A stretch of 64,000 nucleotides of DNA from JAWKVD01 sp041398225 (GCA_041398225.1 JAWKVD010000004.1:230213-294212), one strand, 5' to 3'; shown: positions 33,439-43,548, counted from the first letter of the stretch. The notes: generated by a model not told the origin, from the letters alone. Numbers and translations: made by a program.

Positions 33439-34390
33439 AGTCGTCCGCTCCGCGAGCCATGCGGTGGAAGCCGAGCCGCTCTGCGTAGTCCAGCGGATTC
33501 TTCGGGCGCACCAACGCATCGCGAGGGGTGTCGCTCCAATCGACAAGGCGGGTGAGGAAGAACCGCATCGCCGCGCCGCGCGCCAGTACGGGCAAGGCGG
33601 AGCGTTCTTCGGGCGTCAGGCTGCGCACGGACTGATAGCCGGCGATGAGTGCGCGCCCCTTGGTCATGTTGTATTCGCCGCGTTGTTCGAAGCACCAGGC
33701 GTTGAGGCAGATCGCGATGTCGTAGGCCAACAGGTCGGTGCAGGCGAAGTAGAAATCGATGACGCCGGACAACTGGTTGTCCAGAAAAAAGCTGTTGTCG
33801 GGAAAGAGGTCGGCGTGGATCGCTCCGGCGGGAAGGTCCGGCGCCGGCCAGTGGGACGCCAGGTGTTCGAGGTCGCCTGCGATCTGTGCGGAGAGACCCG
33901 GTTGCAGCGTATCGGCTTCGGCTTCGCGTCCCGCAAACAAGCCGGGCCAGGCGTTGATCGAGAGATCATTGCTGCGCGTCATCGAGAAGTCGGCCAGCGC
34001 TTCGTGAAGGCGCGCAAGGCCCGCGCCTAGCGAGCGGCACTGGTCCGCGCTCGGGCGGGACGGGCTCATCCCCTGCAGGAAGGTGACGATAACGGCGGGT
34101 TTGCCGCGCAGTGTGCGTAGCGCCTGTCCGTCGCGCGCAGCCACAGGCAGGGGCGCGGGGAATCCCTTGCGGGCGAGATGTCCCATCATCTCCATGAAGA
34201 AGGGCAGATCTTCGGGACGGGCGCGTTTTTCGAAGACCGTCAGGATGAAGCGGCCGGCGTCGGTCTCCAGAAGGAAGTTCGAGTTCTCCACGCCCTCCGC
34301 AATGCCCTTGAAGGCGCGCGCTGGGCCAAGGTCGTAGTCCGCGAGAAATGCGGCGAGCTCAGCGTCGTCGATATCGGTATAGACGGCCAT
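33428..34390 (-). CDS. thrB: homoserine kinase, type II (aminoglycoside phosphotransferase fold)
   Basis: A 320-residue kinase of threonine synthesis, of the APH-like type found in alphaproteobacteria and not the GHMP type of E. coli. It starts MAVYTDIDDAELAAFL. The catalytic loop is AIHADLFPDNSFF near residue 195 (Asp in HAD, Asn in DN) and GVIDFYFACTDLLAYD carries the metal-binding Asp. It lies 6 bp after ispH on the same strand. Confidence 0.95.
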   Translation of the reverse strand: MAVYTDIDDAELAAFLADYDLGPARAFKGIAEGVENSNFLLETDAGRFILTVFEKRARPEDLPFFMEMMGHLARKGFPAPLPVAARDGQALRTLRGKPAVIVTFLQGMSPSRPSADQCRSLGAGLARLHEALADFSMTRSNDLSINAWPGLFAGREAEADTLQPGLSAQIAGDLEHLASHWPAPDLPAGAIHADLFPDNSFFLDNQLSGVIDFYFACTDLLAYDIAICLNAWCFEQRGEYNMTKGRALIAGYQSVRSLTPEERSALPVLARGAAMRFFLTRLVDWSDTPRDALVRPKNPLDYAERLGFHRMARGADDYGA

Positions 34391-34396
34391 GGCGGT

Positions 34397-35356
34397 TCAA
34401 GCGCCTTCGAGGATGCGGGGGACGCGGAAGGTGACATCCTCGCGGGCCGTCACGACTTCCTCGACCGCAACCTCGAAGCGGCCGCGGCAAGCGGCGATGA
34501 CGCCCTGAACCAGGGTTTCAGGCGCCGACGCGCCCGCCGACAGGCCCAGCGTTTTCACCCCGTCGAACCAGCTCCAGTCGATGTCGTCGGCGCTGGCGAT
34601 CAGGCGAGCGTCTCGCGCGCCCGCGCGGCGGGCCACTTCGACAAGGCGGACGGAGTTGGAAGAGTTGGCGGCGCCGATCACCAGCACCAGATCCGCGCGC
34701 GCCGCTATATCGCGCACCGCCTCCTGCCGGTTTGTGGTCGCATAGCAGATGTCGTCCTTGCGCGGCTCCACCATGAGCGGGAAGCGTTCTTTCAGGATCG
34801 CGACAATGCCCGCCGTGTCGTCGACGGACAGCGTGGTCTGGGTGACGTAGGCCAGCCGGGTCGGGTCCTGGGGCTGGCAGGTGCGCGCATCCTCCTCGGT
34901 CTCGATCAGGGTCATCGTGCCCGGGTCGGTCTGGCCCATCGTGCCGATGACCTCCGGGTGGCCGGCATGTCCGATCAGAAGGGTGTGCAGCCCGTTGCGG
35001 GCGTGGCGCTGCGCCTCCGCGTGGACCTTGGAGACCAGCGGGCAGGTCGCGTCGACATAGACCAGTTCCCTGCTTTTCGCCTCGTTGGGGACCGATTTGG
35101 GAACGCCGTGCGCCGAAAACACCACGGGCCGGTCGTTCGGGCAGTCCTCAAGCTCCTCGACGAACACCGCGCCCATCTTTTCGAGGCGCTGAACCACATG
35201 GGCGTTGTGGACGATCTCGTGGCGCACATAGACCGGCGCGCCCCACTTCGCGAGCGCCTGTTCGACGATGAGAATCGCACGGTCGACGCCGGCGCAGAAC
35301 CCTCGAGGGGCCGCCAGAAGGATGCTCAGCGGGGAGGGGCTCGAAAAGTCGTTCAA
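34397..35356 (-). CDS. ispH: 4-hydroxy-3-methylbut-2-enyl diphosphate reductase
   Basis: A 319-residue iron-sulfur enzyme, the last step of the MEP isoprenoid pathway. The three [4Fe-4S] ligands are visible: Cys21 in PRGFCAGVDRA, the Cys in VDATCPLVSKVH near 105, and the Cys in DDICYATTNRQ near 205. The SNSVRL substrate loop is present. The start is TTG 35356 with AGAGGGA 8 bases upstream; no ATG is available near the family N-terminus. It heads the ispH-thrB-membrane protein-rnhA unit. Confidence 0.95.
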   Translation of the reverse strand: MNDFSSPSPLSILLAAPRGFCAGVDRAILIVEQALAKWGAPVYVRHEIVHNAHVVQRLEKMGAVFVEELEDCPNDRPVVFSAHGVPKSVPNEAKSRELVYVDATCPLVSKVHAEAQRHARNGLHTLLIGHAGHPEVIGTMGQTDPGTMTLIETEEDARTCQPQDPTRLAYVTQTTLSVDDTAGIVAILKERFPLMVEPRKDDICYATTNRQEAVRDIAARADLVLVIGAANSSNSVRLVEVARRAGARDARLIASADDIDWSWFDGVKTLGLSAGASAPETLVQGVIAACRGRFEVAVEEVVTAREDVTFRVPRILEGA

Positions 35357-35514
35357 TTACTGGTCCCTCTGGGGCTCCCCCGACCGCAGCACCCGTCACG
35401 GTTCAGCTGGTGTCGATGATTGCGCCATGCATTGGTTAGGGGCTATCACCCTTTCTCCATGACATCGCATCGCCCGGCCGCAACGCCAAGGGCGGACACG
35501 GTACGAGGGTGCGC

Positions 35515-36072
35515 GTGAGTATTTCCGGACGGATCAAGTGCCTGGGCGCTGTCGCCCTGGCGGCGTTTACGGCCTCGTGCTCCCAGCTCGACAGTCGGCA
35601 GAATGTGGGGCCGTGTCCGGTGGCGGGCGTCCTGTTCGACGCATCCCGCGTTGTGAACATCGAGGGCGAGGACCGGCACGAAAATGTGGGCTGGACCGGA
35701 TCGATCGAAGGGGTGAAGGGCTTCTGCCGATATGTCGGCACCAATCCGATCACGATGGAGATCGACATCGACTTTGCGTTCGGCAAAGGGCCGAAGGCGG
35801 AGGGCGACCGGCACTCCTATCCCTATTTCGTCACGGTGACGCGCCGGAACCAGATCGTGCTCGCCAAGCGCGGCTTCACCGCCGACGTCAGGTTCAAGCC
35901 GGGCGAGGATGTGGTTCGTGTCCGGGACACGGTCAGCGGCATCGTCATTCCGCGCGCCAAGCAGGATATTTCGGGCACCAACTTCGAAATTCTGGTCGGC
36001 TTCGATCTGACCCCGGAGCAACTTGCCTATAACCGCTCCGGCAAGCGCTTCCTGATGGACGTCGACAAGTAG
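35515..36072 (+). CDS. putative exported lipoprotein, unknown
   Basis: A 185-residue protein with a short basic start, a hydrophobic core and a Cys in AAFTASCSQ that could be a lipobox (the -3 residue Thr is unusual). The rest is a soluble beta-rich domain. A similar protein is often seen in Caulobacterales genomes, but I know no function. GTG 35515 is preferred over GTG 35509 because of GAGGG five bases before it. A G+C hairpin lies just after the stop. Confidence 0.6.
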   Translation: MSISGRIKCLGAVALAAFTASCSQLDSRQNVGPCPVAGVLFDASRVVNIEGEDRHENVGWTGSIEGVKGFCRYVGTNPITMEIDIDFAFGKGPKAEGDRHSYPYFVTVTRRNQIVLAKRGFTADVRFKPGEDVVRVRDTVSGIVIPRAKQDISGTNFEILVGFDLTPEQLAYNRSGKRFLMDVDK

Positions 36073-36197
36073 GCCGCCGGGGGGCTTCTCCACGGCGGCG
36101 GTCGCTCCGCCGGGCTTGTGTCAAACGTCAAGGCATGGCGTAAGGCGGCGTAGCGCCGGCTTGGCGCTCATCCCTGTATTCCATATCCGGCGGCGTC

Positions 36198-37961
36198 ATG
36201 AAGGATCTTGCGACACAATTGGCGGAAGCGGCGGGCGAAGCGTTCGCCGCTGCGGGGCTCGAACCTGGCCTCGGCGCCATGCGACGCTCCGACCGACCGG
36301 ACCTCGCCGACTTTCAGTGCAATGGCGCCATGGCCGCCGCAAAAGCCGCGAAGAAGAACCCGCGCGAAATCGCGGGCGCGATCGTGGAGGCGCTGAAGGC
36401 GTCGCCCCTGGTCGCGGGCGCCGAAGTCGCGGGTCCGGGCTTCATCAACGTGCGCGTCGCCCCGGAAGCGCTTGCGCGGCAGGCGACGGTCCTTGCCGCC
36501 GACCAGGCCTCCGGCGCCAATCGCGTGGAGGCTTCGCGCAAGGTCGTGATCGACTTTGGCGGCTGGAACGTCGCCAAGGAGATGCATATCGGGCACCTGC
36601 GTTCGACCGTGATTGGCGATTGCCTGCAGCGCCTGTTCCGGTTTCGGGGCGATGAGGTGACGTCCGACGTGCACCTCGGCGACTGGGGCCTGCAGATGGG
36701 GCAGCTCATCAACGAGGTTCGCCTCGAACAGCCGGACCTTCCGTATTTCGACGAGGGGTTCGAGGGAGAGTATCCGGCGGCCAGCCCCGTCACGATGGAC
36801 GATCTCGGGCGGCTCTATCCTCAGGCTTCCGCCAAGTCGAAGTCGGACGAGGCGCGTCGCAATGAAGACCGCAAGGCGACCGCCGACCTGCAGGCGGGGC
36901 GTCGCGGCTATCTTGCGCTGTGGCGGCACTTCTGCGCCGTGACGCGGGTCGGACTGGAACGCGAATGCGATGCGCTCGACGTGCGGTTCGATCTCTGGAA
37001 GGGCGAAAGCGACGCCAACGAACTGGCGCCGGGCATGGTCGAGGACCTCAAAGCGCGGAAGATCGCCGAGTTCGACGACGGCGCCTGGATCATCCGCGTC
37101 GCGCGCGAGAGCGACAGGAAGGAGATGCCGCCGGTCATTCTCGTCAACCGCGACGGGGCGGTCGGCTATCACGCGACCGACATGGCGACGATCCTCGATC
37201 GCAAGCGGAGCATCGGGCCGGACCTATCGATGTATGTCGTGGACCAGCGCCAGGCGCTGCATTTCGAACAGGTGTTCCGCGCAGCCGATATCGCCGGCTA
37301 CATGCCGGAGGCGAGTCTCGAACATCTCGGGTTCGGAACGGTCAATGGCGCAGACGGCAAACCCTACAAAACGCGCGATGGCGGCGTTCTGAAGCTTCAG
37401 GCGCTGATCGAGGAGGCCGATGTGGCGGCCTATGCGCGCGTGCGCGAAGCCGGACTCGGCGAGGGCTTCCCGGACGCGGAACTGCGCGACATCGCCCACA
37501 AGGTTGCGGTAGCCGCGATCAAGTTCTCCGATCTGTCGAACACCCGGACCGGAAACTACGCGTTCGACCTGGATCGTTTCATATCGTTCGAGGGAAAGAC
37601 CGGTCCGTACCTTCTCTATCAGGCCGTGCGGATGAAGTCGCTGACCCGCCGCGCTGAAAGCGAGGGCGTGGCGCCCGGCGAGATCGTGATCGAGCTTCCG
37701 GCCGAGCGCGGTCTGGTTCTGGCGCTCGACGGGTTCGACGATGCGGTGCGCGGCGCCTATGAGAAGCGCATGCCGCATATCCTGTGCGATCACGCCTATT
37801 CGCTGGCTCAGGCGTTCTCGTCCTTCTATGCGGCGGCGCCGATTCTGGCGGAGAAAGACGAAGGCAAACGCGCCTCGCGTTTCGCGCTGACGCTGGCCGT
37901 GCTCAAGCAGCTCGAGCTGGCGCTCGATCTTATCGGCGTTCGCACACCTGAACGTATGTAG
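36198..37961 (+). CDS. argS: arginyl-tRNA synthetase
   Basis: A 587-residue class I enzyme. The N-terminal Arg-tRNA D-loop domain covers residues 1-100, the HIGH motif is in KEMHIGHLRSTVIGD near residue 133, and the C-terminal anticodon domain ends in the DALBR fold. The KMSK site is degenerate, as in many ArgRS. ATG 36198. A GNAT gene follows 19 bp later. Confidence 0.96.
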   Translation: MKDLATQLAEAAGEAFAAAGLEPGLGAMRRSDRPDLADFQCNGAMAAAKAAKKNPREIAGAIVEALKASPLVAGAEVAGPGFINVRVAPEALARQATVLAADQASGANRVEASRKVVIDFGGWNVAKEMHIGHLRSTVIGDCLQRLFRFRGDEVTSDVHLGDWGLQMGQLINEVRLEQPDLPYFDEGFEGEYPAASPVTMDDLGRLYPQASAKSKSDEARRNEDRKATADLQAGRRGYLALWRHFCAVTRVGLERECDALDVRFDLWKGESDANELAPGMVEDLKARKIAEFDDGAWIIRVARESDRKEMPPVILVNRDGAVGYHATDMATILDRKRSIGPDLSMYVVDQRQALHFEQVFRAADIAGYMPEASLEHLGFGTVNGADGKPYKTRDGGVLKLQALIEEADVAAYARVREAGLGEGFPDAELRDIAHKVAVAAIKFSDLSNTRTGNYAFDLDRFISFEGKTGPYLLYQAVRMKSLTRRAESEGVAPGEIVIELPAERGLVLALDGFDDAVRGAYEKRMPHILCDHAYSLAQAFSSFYAAAPILAEKDEGKRASRFALTLAVLKQLELALDLIGVRTPERM

Positions 37962-37980
37962 ACGAAACGGGAGCGCATGC

Positions 37981-38466
37981 ATGGTCGCCGGTCCGGTCTT
38001 CCATGTCGACGATCTGAGCGGCGCGGCGGCGCAGGCGCTTGTCGCGCGGCACTTGCGCGGCATGCATGAGAATTCCCCTGAGGACAGTTGCTTCGCTCTG
38101 GACGTCGAACGTCTGCGGCAGCCTGGCGTGACCTTCTGGACCTGCTGGCTCGAAGGTCAGCTCGCGGGCATGGGGGCGTTGAAGGCGTTGGCCTCCGGCG
38201 ACGGCGAGATCAAGTCGATGCGCGTTGACGACGCTTTTCTTGGGCGCGGTCTTGGGCGCGCCATTCTCGATCACATCCTGGCCGAAGCGCAGGCGCGCGG
38301 CATGACGCGCCTCTGGCTGGAGACAGGCTCCGCGCCAGCCTTTGTTCCGGCTATCCGGATGTATGAAACAGCGGGCTTCGAACGTTGCGGGCCGTTCGCG
38401 GACTATCGCGAGAGCGCGTTCAGCATCTTCATGATGCGAGCGCTGGCGCCGGCGGTCGCGGCATGA
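37981..38466 (+). CDS. GNAT family N-acetyltransferase
   Basis: A 161-residue acetyltransferase. Motif A is KSMRVDDAFLGRGLGRAIL near residue 80, with the Q/R-x-x-G-x-G/A pattern seen as LGRGLGRA. The end, MYETAGFERCGPFADYRES, is typical of the family near YjdJ/ElaA-like enzymes. It is probably co-transcribed with argS. Substrate unknown. Confidence 0.85.
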   Translation: MVAGPVFHVDDLSGAAAQALVARHLRGMHENSPEDSCFALDVERLRQPGVTFWTCWLEGQLAGMGALKALASGDGEIKSMRVDDAFLGRGLGRAILDHILAEAQARGMTRLWLETGSAPAFVPAIRMYETAGFERCGPFADYRESAFSIFMMRALAPAVAA

Positions 38467-38488
38467 CGCCGTTTATCAAGTATCGACG

Positions 38489-40060
38489 CTAGGCGCCGTC
38501 GGACGCCGAAGGCGCGACATAGACGGGGTTGCCGAGCAGGATCAGCCGTCCCGTTTCGGGGTCTCGCAGGTCGACACGGACCCAACCGCCTTCGGCGCCG
38601 CCTTCCACTTCAAGCGAGATTTCGCTCGATTGCGGAACGACATCGGAAGAGGCGACGGCTTTTGCGTTGTGCGCGTGCACGTCGATCTTAAGTCCCGAGG
38701 CGTTCGTCGTGACGATCCGCCCCGTAGACCTCTCGCCTTCAGGAAGAACTAGCTCTCCGCCCATATGGATTGGCGCGCCGTTGGAGACGAATGCGAGATC
38801 CAGAACGCGATCGGTGCGGCCGTCGAGATCGAGAAACACCCGACCGGAGCGGATCGCCGCGTTCACGCCATCGATCGAAAGCGTTTGCGCATACACGGCC
38901 GTCGCCGGGCGCCCCACCGGCGACTGCTGGGCCATGGAGCGCACGGTGGCGTCGTGGTTGTCGGACCCGCCCACGGCGGTGATGCGATAGCCCTGGTTCA
39001 GCAGGTTCTCCCAGTAGCGAATGCCGGAGAACGGACCTTCCTCCTGTCCATTTCGCAGAAGACCGCCGTTCACCACCTCAATCGAGGGAATGCGCGACCA
39101 GTCGGTGTCGGCGTTCCAGCCGCATCCCATGCAGATCGGCCCGGTCGCCAGCCCGGGATGGTTGATCGACAGGATGGCGTGCTGCGCCTCCACGTTGTCG
39201 ATCAGGTCGTCGATGGTGGGCAGGCGATCGGTTCCGAGCTGGAACTCCACGGGACGAGAGAGGCCCAGCGCGTTCGCATGTCCCTTGAAGGTGGTGACCT
39301 CGGTTCCCGGGATAACCAGCAGGTCCGGAAAGGCGGGCGCCAGCGCGGCGAGATCGGCGAGTTGCGCCAGCGTGTTGTGATCGGTCACCGCCACGAAATC
39401 GAGTTTCGCGTCATGCGCCGCTTCAAGCGTGCGGATCGTCGGGCAGGGCACGCGCAGGCCGGTTGTCGCCTTGCATGATCCGTCCGAATGCCCGGTGTGA
39501 TTGTGGAGGTCGCCATACCGCCAGCCGGGCTCCGCCGAGATCGGTCCCGGCGGGATGGCGGGCGAGGAGGGCGTGTCGGGCGAGGCGAAGTCGAGACGGA
39601 TGGTGGCGGTATAGTCCGCTTTCGGCCGGTCCTTGCGGTAGGCGGGAAGACCCATGACCAGCGTCCATTCGCCGGGGACGACAGCGCCGACCCGGAAGGA
39701 CGGGGTTGCGTCCCAGGCGGAAACCGTCAGCTCGCGTTTGTTCGATCCGCTCCAGCCACGCTGCCCGTTGGGATCGCGCAGACCGAGGTCCAGCACCACG
39801 CCCTGGCCCTTGAACTCGTGTTCGACCTGGATGGTGACGCGTTCGACGCCGGGGGGAACCTCGAACGGCAGCTCAATGTAGGATGGGAAGAGATCGGGCG
39901 TCACCGAGCCGTTGATGACGATGGTCTTCGAACCGCCGTTCGTCGCTTTCCCGGCGATTGCGTCCGGCGGGTTGGCGGTTGCGTTCGACGCTAACGGCGC
40001 GCCCTGCGTTGCGCAGGCGCTCAACAGCACGAAAAGGACAGAGAACGGCAAAGCGCGCAT
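38489..40060 (-). CDS. PHP-type (CehA/McbA-like) metallohydrolase lipoprotein
   Basis: A 523-residue exported protein. The start MRALPFSVLFVLLSACATQG is a lipoprotein signal with its Cys in LLSAC. A beta-sandwich of about 170 residues follows, then a PHP domain with the metal-binding motifs DLHNHTGHSDG, AVTDHN, INHPG and GGSDNH. CehA/McbA-like enzymes hydrolyse phosphate or carbamate esters; the substrate here is open. It is transcribed toward the convergent GNAT gene. Confidence 0.85.
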   Translation of the reverse strand: MRALPFSVLFVLLSACATQGAPLASNATANPPDAIAGKATNGGSKTIVINGSVTPDLFPSYIELPFEVPPGVERVTIQVEHEFKGQGVVLDLGLRDPNGQRGWSGSNKRELTVSAWDATPSFRVGAVVPGEWTLVMGLPAYRKDRPKADYTATIRLDFASPDTPSSPAIPPGPISAEPGWRYGDLHNHTGHSDGSCKATTGLRVPCPTIRTLEAAHDAKLDFVAVTDHNTLAQLADLAALAPAFPDLLVIPGTEVTTFKGHANALGLSRPVEFQLGTDRLPTIDDLIDNVEAQHAILSINHPGLATGPICMGCGWNADTDWSRIPSIEVVNGGLLRNGQEEGPFSGIRYWENLLNQGYRITAVGGSDNHDATVRSMAQQSPVGRPATAVYAQTLSIDGVNAAIRSGRVFLDLDGRTDRVLDLAFVSNGAPIHMGGELVLPEGERSTGRIVTTNASGLKIDVHAHNAKAVASSDVVPQSSEISLEVEGGAEGGWVRVDLRDPETGRLILLGNPVYVAPSASDGA

Positions 40061-40127
40061 CGCGGAACGCTCCTCATTGGGAAGAGAGGGACAGGTGCGC
40101 CACCTATGTAACGATCGTATGTCGGTG

Positions 40128-40703
40128 TCAGCCTGCGGCGTCGTAGGCTTTCTTCACGGCCGCTAGAACCTCCTTGTCGATGTCCTTTGGCGAGGTCATT
40201 GCGACGACGTACTGGCACATCCCGCCGGGCTTCTGGGCGACGACCTTCGTGGTTCCGATGTCTTCCTTGAGATTGAGGCCGAGTTCGAAGCGATCGTTGG
40301 TCTTGGGGCCGAGCGTGGCGAACTGCTTCTTGCGGCGCAAGGAGACGTAGCCCTTCTTGGGCGCGGTCTCGAAGTCCCCAAGCTTGCCGATGTGCTGCAT
40401 CAGCTTTTCGTGGATGGGGCGCAGGTGTTCTTTCTTGCCTTGGTATATGTCCCCGAGCACGTCGCCGCTCTCGCCGCCGGCGCGCGTCTTCTCCAGGCCT
40501 TCCGGATTCCGGTACAGCATCACCAGCGCGTTGGCGTGGCCATGTCCCAGGTCCAGATTCTGTTTGGCCCAGGCCACCAGTTCGGCGTGCTTTTCAAGAC
40601 CGGATTTCTTCAACGCCGCATTCAACTGCTTCAGCGTCTTGCCGGTCTTCGCTTCGATATTTGCGATGTAAGTCGCGAGCGCATCTTTCGGCGCGTCGGC
40701 CAT
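40128..40703 (-). CDS. DUF4287-DUF5655 protein
   Basis: A 191-residue soluble, Lys-rich protein. The first 70 residues fit DUF4287 (a helical domain with YIANIEAKTGKTL and LVAWAKQ), and the second half fits DUF5655 (GYVSLRRKKQFATLGPKT near residue 118). Both have no known biochemical role. ATG 40703. A terminator at 40779-40807 separates it from the M28 peptidase gene upstream. Confidence 0.82.
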   Translation of the reverse strand: MADAPKDALATYIANIEAKTGKTLKQLNAALKKSGLEKHAELVAWAKQNLDLGHGHANALVMLYRNPEGLEKTRAGGESGDVLGDIYQGKKEHLRPIHEKLMQHIGKLGDFETAPKKGYVSLRRKKQFATLGPKTNDRFELGLNLKEDIGTTKVVAQKPGGMCQYVVAMTSPKDIDKEVLAAVKKAYDAAG

Positions 40704-40778
40704 CGTCCGCCTCCCGTCTTCTGAATGTGCAGTATTGTGGCGGGAGGCGTTTCAGGCAAGGCGCATCCGAAACGACAA

Positions 40779-40807
40779 CCGCCGCTCGGGTCTTCCCCGA
40801 GCGGCGG
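40779..40807 (-). terminator. terminator after the M28 peptidase gene
   Basis: A perfect 12-bp stem (40779-40790 with 40796-40807) and 5-base loop, 34 bases after the M28 stop on the minus strand. On that strand it is followed by TTGTCGTTT, a modest T-rich tail. Confidence 0.7.
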
Positions 40808-40840
40808 TGTCTGGCGTCGGCGTAAAGGCCGCCGGCCGTT

Positions 40841-42538
40841 CTATTGTTCGTTCAACGAAGCCTCACGGATGCCCCGGAACTCATTGCCTTCATACCATTC
40901 CGGCCAGAGGTCGGAATCGGCGATCCGGCGGCCGACTTCGTAAAGGGCGGTGGCGTCCTGAGCGCTGCCCGAGAAATCCCAGTCGTCGTGGAAGTTGTCG
41001 GACACGGAGTGATAGTCGTGATCGCGATAAGCGTCCGACAGCTCTTCGCCATGCGCCGTCCCGCCGTCGATCATGTCGACGCCGCCGTCCGCGTAGAGCA
41101 TCGGAACGCCGTGCTTGGCGAGGCTGATGTGGTCGGAGCGGTAGAAGGAGCCAGCCTCCGGTTGCGGATCGGGAACGACCACACGATTGTCGGTCGCGAG
41201 GATGTCCTTGAGCATGTCCTCAAGCTGCGAGGCGCCGTAGCCGACGACAACCATGTCGCGGGTCGGACCGATCGGCATCACGGCGTCCATATTCACGCCG
41301 GCGACCGTCTTGTTCAGCGGGATGATGGGGTTCTCGCCATAATAGGCCGATCCGAGAAGGCCGGACTCTTCCAGCGTCACCGCGAGGAACACGACAGAGC
41401 GCGCGGGCGGCGGACCGCTGGCGAACTTCTCCGCGATGTCCAGCATCATTGATACGCCCGTCGCGTTGTCGACGGCGCCGTTGTAGAAGCGATCCGCTCC
41501 TTCGGGGGCCGACGGGTCGACGCCGAGGTGATCCCAGTGAGCCATGTAGAGCATGTACTCGTCCGGATGGGATGAGCCCTCCAGCACGCCGATCACGTTG
41601 CGGGAGTCACGCTTCTCAACGGTTTGGGTGATCGTCGCCGACGCTTTCAGTCCGGTCATCGGGACGGCCTTGAAGCCGCGTTTGTTGGCTGCGGCGCGCA
41701 TCTGGTCGATGTCGAGCCCGGCCGCGTCGAACAGCTCCTTGGCGTGATCGAGGGTGACCCAGCCTTCGAGCAGCGCGCGCGACGCACCGGCGTCGGCGCG
41801 GACAAGGTCGGCCTGCTCGCCGGTCCACGAGCTTTCGACGACGTTCCAGCCATAGGCGGCGGGCGCGGTCTCGTGGATCAGCAGGACGGCCTCGGCGCCC
41901 TGGCGGGCGGCCTCCTCGAACTTGTACGTCCAGCGGCCATAATAGGTCATCGCCTTGCCGTTGAAGAGGCTGTCGTCGTGGGTGATGAAGCCGGGATCGT
42001 TGACGAACATCACGACCGTCTTGCCGTGCACATCCACGCCTGCGTAGTCGTTCCAGTCGGCTTCAGGGGCGACGACGCCATAGCCGACGAAGATCAGATC
42101 GGAGTCCGAGAACGACACCTGATCCTTGTCCTGGCGCTTGGTGATGAACACCGCGTCGGGGCCCAGCTTGTAGTCGAAGGTCTTGTCGGGCGTTGAAATC
42201 GACAGGCTCGATTTTTCGGGGATGACGGTCTGCGCCACCATCTCGACCGTCTGGAAATAGCTGTCGCCGTTTCCGGGCGCGAGCCCGATGCGCTTCATCT
42301 CGTCGGCGATCCACTGTGCGGAGGCTTCACCCGCCACCGTGCCCGGGCCGCGTCCCTCGAACTTGTCGTCCGCCAGCTCCTTGGTGCGGGCGGCCAGATC
42401 CGCGGCGGCGATGTCAGGCGAGGTGTCGAGCACTGCGCCGACCGGCGCGGTAGGCGTCGCGGTCGAGGCTTCGTCGGTCTTGGGCGAACAGGCTGCAAGC
42501 GCGAGAAACGCCAGGCCGATAGCGGTCCTTGGGGTCAT
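40841..42538 (-). CDS. M28 family metallopeptidase, lipoprotein
   Basis: A 565-residue exported aminopeptidase. ATG 42538 gives a lipoprotein signal with the Cys in FLALAACSPK; the frame runs on upstream without a signal. A protease-associated (PA) domain is inserted around residues 130-270. The di-zinc ligands are in MAHWDHLGV, NGAVDNATGV, TLEESGLLG and SDHISLAKHG. The likely role is peptide trimming in the periplasm or at the outer membrane. Confidence 0.92.
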   Translation of the reverse strand: MTPRTAIGLAFLALAACSPKTDEASTATPTAPVGAVLDTSPDIAAADLAARTKELADDKFEGRGPGTVAGEASAQWIADEMKRIGLAPGNGDSYFQTVEMVAQTVIPEKSSLSISTPDKTFDYKLGPDAVFITKRQDKDQVSFSDSDLIFVGYGVVAPEADWNDYAGVDVHGKTVVMFVNDPGFITHDDSLFNGKAMTYYGRWTYKFEEAARQGAEAVLLIHETAPAAYGWNVVESSWTGEQADLVRADAGASRALLEGWVTLDHAKELFDAAGLDIDQMRAAANKRGFKAVPMTGLKASATITQTVEKRDSRNVIGVLEGSSHPDEYMLYMAHWDHLGVDPSAPEGADRFYNGAVDNATGVSMMLDIAEKFASGPPPARSVVFLAVTLEESGLLGSAYYGENPIIPLNKTVAGVNMDAVMPIGPTRDMVVVGYGASQLEDMLKDILATDNRVVVPDPQPEAGSFYRSDHISLAKHGVPMLYADGGVDMIDGGTAHGEELSDAYRDHDYHSVSDNFHDDWDFSGSAQDATALYEVGRRIADSDLWPEWYEGNEFRGIREASLNEQ

Positions 42539-42621
42539 GAAATGCCCTTCCACAGATGATTTCGGGCACACTAGCCCCCGGACCCTGCAGGACAAGCCCC
42601 GGAAGTTGCGAAATGCGGGGA

Positions 42622-43548
42622 TCAGTCGGGTGGAGAGTCCTCAGGGTCGGGTTGGGCGTCTCCGGGATAGGGAATGTAGCTGGTTTCGCCCGGCGGTTCG
42701 GTGAACCAGCTTCCCTCGAACCCACGCTCGATCGACTCGCGCCAGTCGGCGACGGCTTTCTCCAGACGATCCTTCGACGACGCCACGAAGTTCCAGTCGA
42801 GCAGCCGGGGACCGTCGAGCGGATCGCCGCCGGCGATCATGATGCGGTCGCCGGCCTGCATCTGCACCATGGCGCGGCGGCCAGGATGGAGCACCGCCAT
42901 TTGCGCTTCGCCGAGAACGTGGCCGTCAACCACGGCCGAGCCGCGCACCACATGCACGCACGCTTCTGGAATGTCCGGCGTTTCGATCAGGCACTCGCCG
43001 GTCGCTTCGAGCGAGAGCTGACAGATCCCGCTCGGGAACTCGACCGGAGAGCGTTCGCCGAAGGCTTCGCCCGCGATGAGGCGTCCGACGGCGCCCGGCA
43101 GGTTCAGTTCGGGAAGGCTGTCCGCGGCGTGATGCGCGAAGGCCGGCTCCTGTTCGGCGTAGTCCTGGGGCAGGGCCACCCATGTCTGGATCGCCTCGAT
43201 CATGTGTCCCTTCGCGCGGACATCGGGCGGCGTGCGTTCGGAGTGCGTGATGCCTTTGCCGGCGGTCATCCAGTTCACTTCGCCGGGGCGGATCGTCTGG
43301 ACCGTGCCGAGGCTGTCGCGATGCATCAGTGCGCCGGAATAGAGCCACGTCACCGTGGCGAGCCCGATATGCGGGTGAGGGCGCACGCTGACGCCGCGTC
43401 CCGCCGGGAGCGATGCGGGGCCGAGGTGGTCGAAGAACACGAACGGGCCGACGCTTCGCCGTTTGGCGTAGGGCAGCAGCCGCCGGACGGAGAACCCTCC
43501 CAGATCGCGTGGGCGAGGATCGATCACAATCTCGATCGCGTTGGACAT
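42622..43548 (-). CDS. pirin family protein
   Basis: A 308-residue bicupin. The metal-binding His residues are in VRPHPHIGLATVTW and ITHSERTPP, the pirin signature. Bacterial pirins include quercetin dioxygenases and regulators of central metabolism; which applies here is unknown. ATG 43548 follows a GGGGAGAGG site; the frame open to 43599 is not family-like. Confidence 0.9.
   Translation of the reverse strand: MSNAIEIVIDPRPRDLGGFSVRRLLPYAKRRSVGPFVFFDHLGPASLPAGRGVSVRPHPHIGLATVTWLYSGALMHRDSLGTVQTIRPGEVNWMTAGKGITHSERTPPDVRAKGHMIEAIQTWVALPQDYAEQEPAFAHHAADSLPELNLPGAVGRLIAGEAFGERSPVEFPSGICQLSLEATGECLIETPDIPEACVHVVRGSAVVDGHVLGEAQMAVLHPGRRAMVQMQAGDRIMIAGGDPLDGPRLLDWNFVASSKDRLEKAVADWRESIERGFEGSWFTEPPGETSYIPYPGDAQPDPEDSPPD

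Noticed and set aside
36073..36105. A G+C hairpin after the lipoprotein gene as a terminator
   Set aside because: The stem is only six bases and there is no T run; I could not support it as a terminator.
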